DNA of 64,000 nt from JAABUE01 sp037440925. Lineage in GTDB: Bacteria > Chloroflexota > Anaerolineae > Anaerolineales > Villigracilaceae. A program made the position numbers and the translations under genes. Shown piece by piece: positions 26,601 through 32,741 of the stretch (its first letter is position 1; the number at the start of each line of letters is the position of its first letter). Under the pieces are notes generated by a model. The model was not told where the DNA came from and ran no database searches. It saw only the letters and a program-made list of their open reading frames with translations. The stretch is taken from contig JBBITF010000011.1 of assembly GCA_037440925.1 (NCBI GenBank), positions 1 to 64,000 of the forward strand. Direction: 5' to 3'.

Positions 26601-26960
26601 GCCGATCCTGCTCTGTTCCACCAAGCCATTTACAATCTGGTAGAGAACGCCATCAAATATACCCCTCAAGGTGGACAAGTTACTTTGCGCGTCCGCGCTA
26701 CCCATACCGATTTGCTTATCGAAGTACAGGATACCGGCATTGGCATCAGCGCCGAAGACATGACACGCTTGTTTGAACGCTTCTACCGTGGCAAATCGCG
26801 TGCCGCCCGCGCCCAACACGGGACAGGGCTGGGACTGGCCATCGTCCGCTCGATTGCAGAACGACACGGCGGACACGTGTGGGCCGACAGCGTCGAAGGC
26901 AAAGGAAGCACCTTCCATCTCCAGGTGCCGTTACAAGCCAAACCTACCGCAACAAACTAA
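23679..26960 (+). CDS. Membrane sensor histidine kinase with HAMP, GAF and PAS domains
   Basis: A 1093-aa sensor kinase. Residues 1-220 contain about six membrane helices with a short periplasmic region. A further helix near 250-275 leads to an extracytoplasmic sensor domain (about 280-505) and another helix (508-530). HAMP follows (532-590), then GAF (about 600-755), PAS (about 757-860), HisKA with VSHDLRSPLTLMRGYATML and phospho-acceptor His873, and HATPase_c with NLVENAIKYTPQGG, DTGIGIS and GTGLGLAIV. No response regulator is adjacent, so the partner is elsewhere. The ligand is unknown. Confidence 0.93.
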   Translation: MSFISPILETLPYLTSPTPFGWLVWLCLLGICGFLGYRWREYRKVWKGREWFLFVGLMLLAPFAVLLVGFRISSGAALPPPGLPTDQYGTALLPLASIPWTLAGGLLGPIGAALLGGAVGLLRGVWDTHNLFTTVEMALLAATFSAWVRQRYRTIAFQILRQPLAAALLLVPIRAILYVVGIYFSVPGQAPVRLDYALSNTGVATLAFAGEMLIAGLTAQALNWAAPSLWDKQHEAQPSPAERSLEARFLFGTGVFVLVLLATLLISDWVVAGQAARQMLQDRLRSTAEMASQSVPFFLETGQNLAEQIAANPGLLETNDPELSALLGEQIQTVPYFTEAFVLDGFSRQLLGCYPVEACRAFALFPEEDAGLLFALSDVPNQIYAIPPASPGGAGRLSFLVAIKNAGQTQRILLARTDLGINPLTQPLIQSLDAMKEIGGVGVLIDDNNVILYHSDSTQVMTHYSGQTGDPSLFYDETAPDGTRQMVYYQRAAGRSWAIVLTVPAKETQQLALQIAQPLSLMIILLALVALLALWIGLRTVTRSLKNLAIEANRIAQGQLDRPLSTEGEDEVGQLRRAFEQMRVSLQARLGELNRLLVVSRGVASTLDMREAVEPVLEAACASGADVARVVLSPAILPDSPMASPSRFSAGKTPTLYAHLDDQMLALAREQEKPIVLANVPRARTLQLDANLPQPASLLAVALRHKNRYYGVLWVGYKLPHPFSEEEERFLSTLASQAALAAANAHLFLSVEVGRRQLEAILNSTPDPVLVTDPKDNLILANMAAEQALNVQLGKSQPMQQVIQQKELLDLLHATEERKSAEVNLPDGRTYLATASSVLAEGRPLGRVCIMRDVTHFKQLDTLKSEFVSTVSHDLRSPLTLMRGYATMLDMVGELNDQQQSYVQKIIAGVENMARLVNNLLDLGRIDLGVDLQVEPVLVLDVLERIINALQPQATQKEIELSLELPKDLPPQIQADPALFHQAIYNLVENAIKYTPQGGQVTLRVRATHTDLLIEVQDTGIGISAEDMTRLFERFYRGKSRAARAQHGTGLGLAIVRSIAERHGGHVWADSVEGKGSTFHLQVPLQAKPTATN

Positions 26961-26963
26961 AGT

Positions 26964-27013
26964 CTCATAGCGGCTGTGCTGCAAACTTCAGTTTGCGGAG
27001 GCCGCGCTATGAG
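26964..27013. repeat. Compound palindrome between convergent genes
   Basis: CTCATAGCG (26964-26972) pairs with CGCTATGAG (27005-27013), and inside it GCAAAC (26981-26986) pairs with GTTTGC (26991-26996). It overlaps the stop codon of tupC and may serve as a two-way terminator. The segment ggaggccgcgctatg recurs upstream of the TerC-like gene. Confidence 0.65.
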
Positions 27014-27705
27014 AAAGTCTGCAAAATCTCCCCTGGCGCGCCGCTGGCCTGCAGGCGGCCATCCATAATAACGGCGATGCGCCCGGCCAGTTTGCGCGCT
27101 TCGCCCAGGTTGTGGGTGATGAAAATCGTGGAGGTGCCGCTTTCGGGCAGGATGCGCCCTAGGTCATCGAGCAGGCGGCTGCGGGTGGGCGGGTCGAGCG
27201 CGCCGAACGGCTCATCGAGCAGTAAAAGTTCCGGTTCCAGCACCAGGGCGCGCGCCAGGCTGACGCGCTGTCCCTCGCCGCCCGAAAGTTCGCTGGCGCG
27301 GCGCTTTGCCAGGTGCGCAATCCCCAACCGATCCAGCCAGGATTCAACCTTCGGCTGGATTTCGTTTTTGGGCAGACCGCGAAAGCGCAGGCCGAGGGCG
27401 ACGTTCTCATAGACGGACGTGTCGAACAGGAGCGGGTCCTGCAAAACCAGGGCAATGCGGCGGCGATAAGCCAGGTCCGATTCCGCCGAAGCCGGTTGAC
27501 CGTTAAACCAGATTTCCCCCCGCTCCGGCTTGAGCAGGCGCGCCAGGGTCAGCAGCAGGGTGCTTTTGCCTGCCCCATTGGGCCCGATGATGGCCAGCAC
27601 CTCCCCTTTTCGGAGGCTCAATTCCTCCACTGCCAAAACTACCCGCCCGCCTCGCTTAACCTGTAAGCCGCGCACAGCCAAACATTCATCATTCACCATG
27701 TCCAA
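27007..27705 (-). CDS. tupC: Tungstate ABC transporter, ATP-binding protein
   Basis: A 232-aa ABC ATPase. Walker A IIGPNGAGKSTLLLTLARLL near residues 37-56, the signature ELSGGEGQRVSLARAL near 140-155, Walker B LLLLDEPFGALDPPTRSRL and the H-loop FITHNLGEA near 200 are all intact. It ends the tupABC operon, 6 nt after the permease gene, and would power uptake of tungstate. Without the substrate-binding gene it could equally be a molybdate or sulfate ATPase. Confidence 0.9.
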   Translation of the reverse strand: MDMVNDECLAVRGLQVKRGGRVVLAVEELSLRKGEVLAIIGPNGAGKSTLLLTLARLLKPERGEIWFNGQPASAESDLAYRRRIALVLQDPLLFDTSVYENVALGLRFRGLPKNEIQPKVESWLDRLGIAHLAKRRASELSGGEGQRVSLARALVLEPELLLLDEPFGALDPPTRSRLLDDLGRILPESGTSTIFITHNLGEARKLAGRIAVIMDGRLQASGAPGEILQTFS

Positions 27706-27711
27706 ACGCTC

Positions 27712-28356
27712 TCACTTCCGCGCGCTCCTCTGTTGTATGACCGTCAGCGCCCAGTTCACCAGAAAGGTGATGACCAAGAGCAAGACACCCAACCCGATGG
27801 CAATGTCGAAATTGCCCTTGCCGGTTTCCAGCACAATGGCGGTGGTCAGGACGCGCGTCTGGTAGCGGATATTGCCGCCGACCATCATGCTCGCCCCGAC
27901 CTCCGAGATGACCGCGCCGAAACCGGCCATCAGGGCCGCCAGCAGGGGCATGCGCGCCTCGCGCCACAACATCCAGACCATTTGCGGGGTCGAGGCGCCC
28001 AGTCCGCGCAGTTGCAGTTGCAGGCGCGGGTCGAGGGCTTGCAGGGCAGAGGCCGTCAGCCCGGCCACGACCGGGAAGGCGATAATCACCTGGGCAATCA
28101 CAATCGCGGTCGGGGTATAAATCAGATTCAAGCCGCCGAACGGCCCAGAGCGCCACAACATCATCGCCACGAACAAGCCGACCACCACCGGCGGCAGGCC
28201 CATGCCGGTATTAACCAGGCTCAAGAGCAGCGATCGCCCCGGGAATTTCCCCAACGCCAGCAGCGTGCCGAGCGGCAGCCCCAGCAGCAGGCTGATGCCA
28301 GTCGCCAGGCCGGAGATTTGCAGGGAGAGCAGGGTGATTTGGAGGATCTCAGACAT
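27712..28356 (-). CDS. tupB: Tungstate ABC transporter, permease
   Basis: A 214-aa permease of the tungstate/molybdate type with five to six helices. The cytoplasmic coupling loop EARMPLLAALMAGFGAVISE near residues 130-150 carries the EAA-type motif that docks on the ATPase. It lies 2 nt downstream of tupA and 6 nt upstream of tupC, so the three genes are one operon. Confidence 0.9.
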   Translation of the reverse strand: MSEILQITLLSLQISGLATGISLLLGLPLGTLLALGKFPGRSLLLSLVNTGMGLPPVVVGLFVAMMLWRSGPFGGLNLIYTPTAIVIAQVIIAFPVVAGLTASALQALDPRLQLQLRGLGASTPQMVWMLWREARMPLLAALMAGFGAVISEVGASMMVGGNIRYQTRVLTTAIVLETGKGNFDIAIGLGVLLLVITFLVNWALTVIQQRSARK

Positions 28357-28358
28357 CG

Positions 28359-29255
28359 TTAACTATCCAACCCCAACTCCGCCGGGTCACGGCCCGCATC
28401 GGGGAAGAAAAGCGGCATACCGAACCTGTCCACGCCAAATTCGCCAATCAATTTCTGGACATCCTCGCGCACCAGAAATTGCGCAAAAGCCAGCGCGCCC
28501 TCGTAATTGACCTTGGGCCACCTAGCCGGGTCAACGGTCATGACGTGATACACGTTGAGCAGAGACGAATCCCCCTCTACCAAAATTTCCAAGTTGAGAG
28601 TATTCATCATCGAAAGGTATGTGCCGCGGTCGGTGAAGGTATAAGCACCCTTTTCCGAAGCGATGGTCAGGGTAGCGCCCATGCCCTGACCGCTGGAGAG
28701 GTAAAAATCGGGCGAAAAAGCCGCCGGGTCAAGTTCAGCCTTTTTCCACAGGGCCAGTTCAGCCTTGTGCGTGCCTGAATCGTCGCCGCGCGTGACAAAG
28801 GTAGATTCGGTTTCCGCAATCATTTTGAAGGCTTCAAGGACGGTCTTACCCTTAATCCCCGCCGGGTCCGCCTTGGGGCCGACAATCACAAAGTCGTTGT
28901 GCATGACCAGCAAGCGGTCTTTGACCACGCCGGCCTCCACCAGCGCCTTTTCAGCCGCCGGGGCATGGGTCAGCAGCACATCGGCATTGCCTTCCGCGCC
29001 CATTTTGAGGGCTGCGCCGGTGCCGACGGCAATCGTCTGGACCTGATAGCCGGTTTCTTTCTCGAACATTGGCACCAGCACATCGAGCAGGCCTGAATCC
29101 TGGGTGGAGGTGGTGGTGGCAAGAATCAGAGTGGTGTTGGCCTGTGAAACGGAGGCAGCCGGCGGGGAGTCGGTTCCACCCGACATGCACGCAGCAAGCG
29201 CCAGAGCTATAAGAATGAACAAGGTGGGCAGAATGTTACGGGCAGTGAATTTCAT
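28359..29255 (-). CDS. tupA: Tungstate-binding lipoprotein
   Basis: A 298-aa solute-binding protein. The signal ILPTLFILIALALAAC ends in a lipobox with Cys23. LILATTTSTQDSGLLDVLVP near residues 43-62 contains the TTTSTQDSGLLD stretch typical of TupA, which favours tungstate over molybdate. FVTRGDDSGTHKAELALWKK near 155 is the second anion-contacting block. A ribosome-binding site (AGGAGAA) precedes the start. A perfect operator palindrome lies 25 nt upstream. Tungstate is used by aldehyde oxidoreductases and some formate dehydrogenases, which fits the fhs one-carbon gene in this window. Confidence 0.92.
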   Translation of the reverse strand: MKFTARNILPTLFILIALALAACMSGGTDSPPAASVSQANTTLILATTTSTQDSGLLDVLVPMFEKETGYQVQTIAVGTGAALKMGAEGNADVLLTHAPAAEKALVEAGVVKDRLLVMHNDFVIVGPKADPAGIKGKTVLEAFKMIAETESTFVTRGDDSGTHKAELALWKKAELDPAAFSPDFYLSSGQGMGATLTIASEKGAYTFTDRGTYLSMMNTLNLEILVEGDSSLLNVYHVMTVDPARWPKVNYEGALAFAQFLVREDVQKLIGEFGVDRFGMPLFFPDAGRDPAELGLDS

Positions 29256-29279
29256 ATTTTCTCCTATTGTGAATTAGAT

Positions 29280-29297
29280 ATTAAGGAAAAACTTAAT
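29280..29297. promoter_or_regulatory. Operator ATTAAG-N6-CTTAAT upstream of tupA
   Basis: A perfect 6-6-6 inverted repeat, ATTAAG (29280-29285), gaaaaa, CTTAAT (29292-29297), located 25 nt before the tupA start. An 18-nt site of the same sequence class precedes the regulator gene at 30304-30321, which implies one protein controls both. Confidence 0.75.
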
Positions 29298-29316
29298 ATA
29301 AACGGTAAAAAAAATA

Positions 29317-30294
29317 TCAGTGAAACTCGATTTCCTCGCCGGTATGCGCCGTGTTGTAGCCGCGCAGGTTGTCCACACTGCGGCGGAAGGCAGCGGTTTG
29401 GAGCGCATCGAGCAGCGGCGCGAGGGCCGCTAATTGCTCATCGGGCAGCACCAGGTCGTAACGCTCGTCGAACAGCGGCACGAAACCCAGCCCATGCTGG
29501 ATGGCAGCGGCCTCCAGCCCCAGGGCCACATCCGCTTCGCCGGATTGAATGGCGAGCGCGGCATGGGTATGAGTTTGGACGACCCGCCCGTAGCCAGGCA
29601 CCGTTTCGGGAGCGATTCCCAGCCGGTTCAATTCGCCGTCTAACCACAGCCGCGTGCCGGAGCCGGGATTCCGATTCACGAAGCGGAGTCCCGGCTGGAG
29701 CAGGTCCGCCGCGCCCCGAACCCCGTGCGGGTTGCCGGGGGCGGTCATCCAGCCCTGGGTGCGGTGCGCCAGGGTGACGAGGTGAATGCGCCGGTCGGGG
29801 AATAGGCGGCTGACGAAGGGCGTGTTGTACGTGCCGCTGGCATCCAGCAAATGCGCGCCCGAAAGGCTGCACAGCCCCATCCGCAAATTCACCAGCCCAT
29901 CCAGGCTGCCAATCGGGTGAACGAGCAGTTCAATGCGCGGGGAAAGTTGCTGCGCCAGCCGCTCGAGAGCCAGATCGTGACTGCCCGAAAAGACTAGCAC
30001 AGGCCTGCTGCTGTGTGGCAAAATTAACTCTTGCAATAAAAATCCGGCTGACCGGGCGCGATAGAACTTCTCCGTCACCCCGGCATTGACGCGCACTTCG
30101 GCAATTTCCACCAGCCCGCCCGCTTCCAGCGCCTTGATGTGATGCTGCACCCAGGCCGGGTGCCTGCCCAGGGCGCGCCCCAACTGGCTGAGGGTGGCGG
30201 GTTCGGCCATCAGCAGGCGCAGAATGTCCATTCGGCGCGGGTCCGAAATCAACTTGACCTGGTCAAAGGAAGTCAGCGGGGCGATGATTTTCAT
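29317..30294 (-). CDS. ArsR-type HTH regulator fused to a PBP-like ligand domain (tungstate/molybdate response)
   Basis: 325 aa from the start chosen at 30294 (MKIIAPLTSFDQVKLISDPR). Residues 8-80 form an ArsR-like winged helix: RMDILRLLMAEPATLSQLGR, HPAWVQHHIKALEAGGLVE. Residues 110-325 resemble the PBP-like domain found in ModE-like and MoeA-like proteins (LRFVNRNPGSGTRLWLDGEL, HAALAIQSGEADVALGLEAA). The longer frame to 30348 would read through the operator at 30304-30321, so the shorter start is preferred. It is adjacent to tupABC in the same direction and probably represses them when oxyanion is plentiful; the effector is inferred. Confidence 0.82.
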   Translation of the reverse strand: MKIIAPLTSFDQVKLISDPRRMDILRLLMAEPATLSQLGRALGRHPAWVQHHIKALEAGGLVEIAEVRVNAGVTEKFYRARSAGFLLQELILPHSSRPVLVFSGSHDLALERLAQQLSPRIELLVHPIGSLDGLVNLRMGLCSLSGAHLLDASGTYNTPFVSRLFPDRRIHLVTLAHRTQGWMTAPGNPHGVRGAADLLQPGLRFVNRNPGSGTRLWLDGELNRLGIAPETVPGYGRVVQTHTHAALAIQSGEADVALGLEAAAIQHGLGFVPLFDERYDLVLPDEQLAALAPLLDALQTAAFRRSVDNLRGYNTAHTGEEIEFH

Positions 30295-30303
30295 GGAATT
30301 GGC

Positions 30304-30321
30304 ATTAAGAAAAAACTTAAT
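30304..30321. promoter_or_regulatory. Operator ATTAAG-N6-CTTAAT upstream of the tup regulator
   Basis: ATTAAG (30304-30309), aaaaaa, CTTAAT (30316-30321): perfect 6-6-6 palindrome, 9 nt before the regulator start, the same as the tupA operator except for one spacer base. Suggests autoregulation. Confidence 0.75.
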
Positions 30322-30413
30322 GCTCGGGAATTTTAGCACAGCCCGCATGACCCGTCAATTTCGTGAGGCGCGCGCAAAATATGATTCGAGTAGACAGCGT
30401 TGATGATGAAAAT

Positions 30414-30442
30414 TTGACACTGCCAGATGCCTGTGATAAACT
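30414..30442 (+). promoter_or_regulatory. Sigma-70 promoter (TTGACA-17-TAAACT)
   Basis: TTGACA (30414-30419), a 17-nt spacer and TAAACT (30437-30442). The transcript would begin about 30449 and at once enter the SAM-I riboswitch remnant, so this is a leader promoter of a methionine gene whose coding part is no longer adjacent. Confidence 0.7.
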
Positions 30443-30458
30443 GCCTCATCAATTTGTA

Positions 30459-30510
30459 CTCATCCAGAGAGGCAGAGAGACCGGCCCTGTGAAGCCTCGA
30501 TAACCGGTCA
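30459..30510 (+). promoter_or_regulatory. SAM-I riboswitch, 5' half only (remnant)
   Basis: CTCATCCAGAGAGGC followed by GAGACCGGCCCTGTGAAGCC closely matches the 5' half of the intact S-box at 39251-39372. Core positions have drifted: GGAGGGA reads AGAGAGA and GGCAACC reads GATAACC. The GGTGC..AATTCC half is missing; sequence then changes near 30520-30543 to the remnant of a toxin gene. It cannot form the full SAM pocket. The nearest gene in the right direction that would fit is metH, 2.2 kb downstream. Confidence 0.8.
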
Positions 30511-30543
30511 GTAAGCGTCCTGTCAAGTGATAAAATAGGCTGA

Positions 30544-30633
30544 AAGGTTCTCAAAACCTGTAGCGAAACGGAATTATCCAAAGCGTTTGTGGTGATTGAA
30601 GAAAATCGCCACCGCTTCCGCAGGATAGAGTAA
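30544..30633 (+). pseudogene. DUF5615 PIN-like toxin, C-terminal remnant
   Basis: The frame from 30544 to the stop at 30633 reads SETELSKAFVVIEENRHRF and RRIE at the end, a near match to the C-terminus of the intact DUF5615 protein at 31606-31962 (SETELARVFVVIEQNRHRI, RRIE). No start or N-terminal part exists. It marks the left edge of a duplicated toxin-antitoxin cassette. Confidence 0.85.
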
Positions 30634-30643
30634 AGTCCCCGGC

Positions 30644-30674
30644 CCGTTTTCGGTTGAAAACGGTTTGTTTTTTG
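30644..30674 (+). terminator. Rho-independent terminator (copy 1)
   Basis: CCGTTTTC (30644-30651), loop ggtt, GAAAACGG (30656-30663), then tttgtttttt. The same structure follows the intact DUF5615 gene at 31972-32003. Confidence 0.75.
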
Positions 30675-30725
30675 CAAAGAAAGCCAGCCTCCCCAATTTT
30701 TACGGATCTCGGAACTCTGAAAGGG

Positions 30726-30995
30726 TCACTTGCCGTAATGGTATCTGGCCTGCAAAAAATCAATCCGCTCCTCTCTAACCAGGTAAACAATTCGATGTTC
30801 CTGGGTCAGCCGCCGCGACCAGCAGCCTGGCGCGATATACTTGAGTGGTTCGGGTTTGCCAATCCCCGCGAACAGGTCGCGCAGGATGGCGTCAATCAGG
30901 TCAAAGGCGCGAAGCGCTAATTTGCGGTCAGTTTCGACCCAGTAGCGCAAATCTTCGACAAACTCAGGCTGGAAAACCGCCTCACGCTTTTTCAT
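30726..30995 (-). CDS. yoeB: YoeB/Txe-family mRNA interferase toxin
   Basis: 89 aa from the ATG at 30995 (MKKREAVFQPEFVEDLRYWV). EPLKYIAPGCWSRRLTQEHR and the end QARYHYGK hold the Glu, Arg and His that form the YoeB active site, which cuts mRNA on the ribosome. The 5' end overlaps the antitoxin by 14 nt. Length is normal for YoeB (about 84-90). A second copy at 32057-32437 is about 95 percent identical over the shared parts by eye but is interrupted. Confidence 0.9.
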   Translation of the reverse strand: MKKREAVFQPEFVEDLRYWVETDRKLALRAFDLIDAILRDLFAGIGKPEPLKYIAPGCWSRRLTQEHRIVYLVREERIDFLQARYHYGK

Positions 30996-31269
30996 CCAGC
31001 CCCACTTCGCGGCGCAAATCATCAACGGATTGGGGCTGGCCCTCGTTTTTCAACGCCCGCCCCAGCGCAGAGAGCAGCCGCTCAGCGTTTTGCGGCGAGC
31101 GCAGCAGGTAGGCGCTCTCGGTCAGGCTGGCGAGTTCGTCCGCCGCAATCATGGCAACATCCTCGCCGCCGCGCCGGTGGATAATGACTACTTCGCGGTC
31201 TTGCGTCACGCGGTCGAGCAGGCTGGCAAACTGTTCCCGGGCGCTGGAGTAGGTGAATTCGATGGCCAT
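30982..31269 (-). CDS. yefM: YefM-family antitoxin (Phd/YefM fold)
   Basis: 95 aa from the ATG at 31269, with AGGAG seven bases upstream. FTYSSAREQFASLLDRV and REVVIIHRRGGEDVAMIAA are the Phd/YefM DNA-binding core; the C-terminal half (ELASLTESAYLLRSPQNAER) binds YoeB. It is translated just before the toxin, the normal order. A palindrome 10 nt upstream of the start is a good candidate for its autoregulatory operator. Confidence 0.9.
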   Translation of the reverse strand: MAIEFTYSSAREQFASLLDRVTQDREVVIIHRRGGEDVAMIAADELASLTESAYLLRSPQNAERLLSALGRALKNEGQPQSVDDLRREVGLDEKA

Positions 31270-31278
31270 AAAGGCTCC

Positions 31279-31307
31279 TTTCTTGTACGGCAATGTTGTA
31301 CAAGAAA
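31279..31307. promoter_or_regulatory. Putative yefM operator: 10-nt inverted repeat
   Basis: TTTCTTGTAC (31279-31288) and GTACAAGAAA (31298-31307), perfect arms around a 9-nt spacer, containing the TGTAC/GTACA core found in yefM-yoeB operators. It lies directly upstream of the antitoxin ribosome-binding site. Confidence 0.7.
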
Positions 31308-31378
31308 AAGAGAAAAAGATGTCAGAAAAAAAAGCCTGGCAAAGTTTTCAGTGATAGAATCGCGCGAAAGAGGTGACT

Positions 31379-31609
31379 ATGGAACGAATTATTGTTAATC
31401 CAAACATCCATTTTGGCAAACCGGTCATCAAAGGCACACGTATCACCGTTCAGAATGTGCTGGAATTGATTAACGAAGGTTTGACTTTTGAACAAATCAT
31501 CCGTGATTATTATCCTGAGTTGAAAACCCAAGATATTCATGCCTGCCTGCAATATGCCATTGCGCTTGTGGCTGCTGAAGATATTCATATTTCATCGGTG
31601 GCGGCATGA
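31379..31609 (+). CDS. DUF433 antitoxin
   Basis: 76 aa from ATG 31379 (AGAGG upstream), a DUF433 protein with a helix-turn-helix fold. NPNIHFGKPVIKGTRITVQN near residues 7-26 is the family hallmark, followed by LINEGLTFEQIIRDYYPEL. DUF433 proteins are commonly paired with DUF5615 PIN-like toxins as antitoxins. The stop overlaps the next start (ATGA), so the two are translationally coupled. Confidence 0.88.
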   Translation: MERIIVNPNIHFGKPVIKGTRITVQNVLELINEGLTFEQIIRDYYPELKTQDIHACLQYAIALVAAEDIHISSVAA

Positions 31610-31962
31610 AGTTCCTGCTCGACCAAGATGTATACGCTGTCACGCTCCGTTTTTTGCGCGAAAGTGGTCATGATGTCGTCACTGCATCCGAGTTGAGCCT
31701 GTCCCGCGCTAAAGATATTGATTTACTAAAAACTGCCGGGAAACAGGGTCGCATTTTTGTCACCCGTGACCGGGACTATGGCAATCTCGTTTTTGTGCAT
31801 GGTGCGGGCTGCGGTGTGATTTACCTGCGAATGCTGCCATCCAATATGGCGGATGTACACGCCCAACTGAAAACGGTGCTTGAAACGTATAGCGAAACGG
31901 AACTGGCGAGAGTTTTTGTAGTAATTGAACAAAACCGACATCGCATCAGGCGAATAGAATAA
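31606..31962 (+). CDS. DUF5615 PIN-like toxin
   Basis: 118 aa, PIN-like fold. Acidic positions are in KFLLDQDVY (residues 2-10), the RAKDIDLL segment and IFVTRDRDYGNLVF (about 49-62), the arrangement expected of a metal-dependent RNase. It follows its DUF433 partner with a 4-nt overlap and ends at a rho-independent terminator. A remnant of a second copy lies at 30544-30633. Confidence 0.88.
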   Translation: MKFLLDQDVYAVTLRFLRESGHDVVTASELSLSRAKDIDLLKTAGKQGRIFVTRDRDYGNLVFVHGAGCGVIYLRMLPSNMADVHAQLKTVLETYSETELARVFVVIEQNRHRIRRIE

Positions 31963-31971
31963 ATCATCCAG

Positions 31972-32003
31972 CCCGTTTTCGCTTGAAAACGGGTTTGTCT
32001 TTT
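31972..32003 (+). terminator. Rho-independent terminator (copy 2)
   Basis: CCCGTTTTC (31972-31980), loop gctt, GAAAACGGG (31985-31993), then tttgtcttttt. Located 9 nt after the DUF5615 stop. Confidence 0.8.
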
Positions 32004-32056
32004 TGCAAAGAAAGCCAGCCTCTCCAATTTTTACGGATCTCGGAACTCTGAAAGGG

Positions 32057-32437
32057 TCACTTGCCGTAATGGTATCTGGCCTGCAAAAAATCAATCCGCT
32101 CATCCCTGACCAGGTAAACAATTCGATGTTCCTGGGTCAGCCGCCGCGACCAGCAGCCCGGCGCGATATACTTGAGTGGTTCGGGTTTGCCAATCCCGCT
32201 GAATGGGTCGCGCAGGATGGCGTCAATCAGGTCAAAGGCGCGCAAAATTAATTTATGATACTGGTTGGAAAAACCTTCACCACGACGGCTACGAAGTGAC
32301 ACGACGGAAGATAAAGATTTTCCGTCGTGTTCCATCGTTGACTTTGTGGTAAAAAAAGAGTTTGCTTGCGACAATTCCACCCAATAGCGCAAATCTTCGA
32401 TAAACTCAGGCTGGAAAACCGCCTCACGCTTTTTCAT
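32057..32437 (-). pseudogene. YoeB toxin copy 2, with an in-frame palindromic insertion
   Basis: Reads as YoeB (MKKREAVFQPEFIEDLRYWV at the start, EPLKYIAPGCWSRRLTQEHR and QARYHYGK at the end) but about 37 extra residues (ELSQANSFFTTKST through NQYHKLI) separate helix 1 from LRAFDLIDAILRD. The frame is kept, so a 126-aa protein could be made, but the extra segment splits the helical core and its antitoxin gene is truncated. I call it a probable pseudogene. Confidence 0.75.
32253..32372. repeat. Palindromic element inserted into yoeB copy 2
   Basis: Inserted DNA contains CACGACGGAA (32300-32309), 10-nt loop, TTCCGTCGTG (32320-32329), with further complementary words (ACCACGACGG, CTTTGTGGT) on both sides. 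The intact copy of yoeB at 30726-30995 shows the uninterrupted sequence, so insertion boundaries can be read by comparison. Confidence 0.75.
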
Positions 32438-32690
32438 CCAGCCCCACTTCGCGGCGCAAATCATCAACGGATTGGGGCTGGCCCTCGTTTTTCAAGGCCC
32501 GTCCCAGCGCAGAGAGCAGCCGCTCGGCATTTTGCGGCGAGCGCAGCAGGTAGGCGCTCTCGGTCAGGCTGGCGAGTTCATCCGCCGCAATCATGGCAAC
32601 ATCCTCGCCGCCGCGCCGGTGGACAATGACTACTTCGCGGTCTTGCGTCACGCGGTCGAGCAGGCTGGCAAACTGCTCCCGGGCGTATGT
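32424..32690 (-). pseudogene. YefM antitoxin copy 2, 5'-truncated
   Basis: AREQFASLLDRVTQDREVVI onward matches yefM at 30982-31269 nearly exactly, but the first nine or so codons with the start, the ribosome-binding site and the operator are gone. At about 32690 the sequence changes to the short leader of metH. This is the right edge of the duplicated cassette. Confidence 0.82.
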
Positions 32691-32741
32691 ACCGCAAACA
32701 AAATTCGCACAATTCGATGCGAAAGAAATCAGGAGAAATTC

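Noticed and set aside
30295..30348. Longer start of the tup regulator
   Set aside because: It would place the perfect operator palindrome inside the coding region and adds a Lys/Phe-rich tail not seen in ArsR-type domains.
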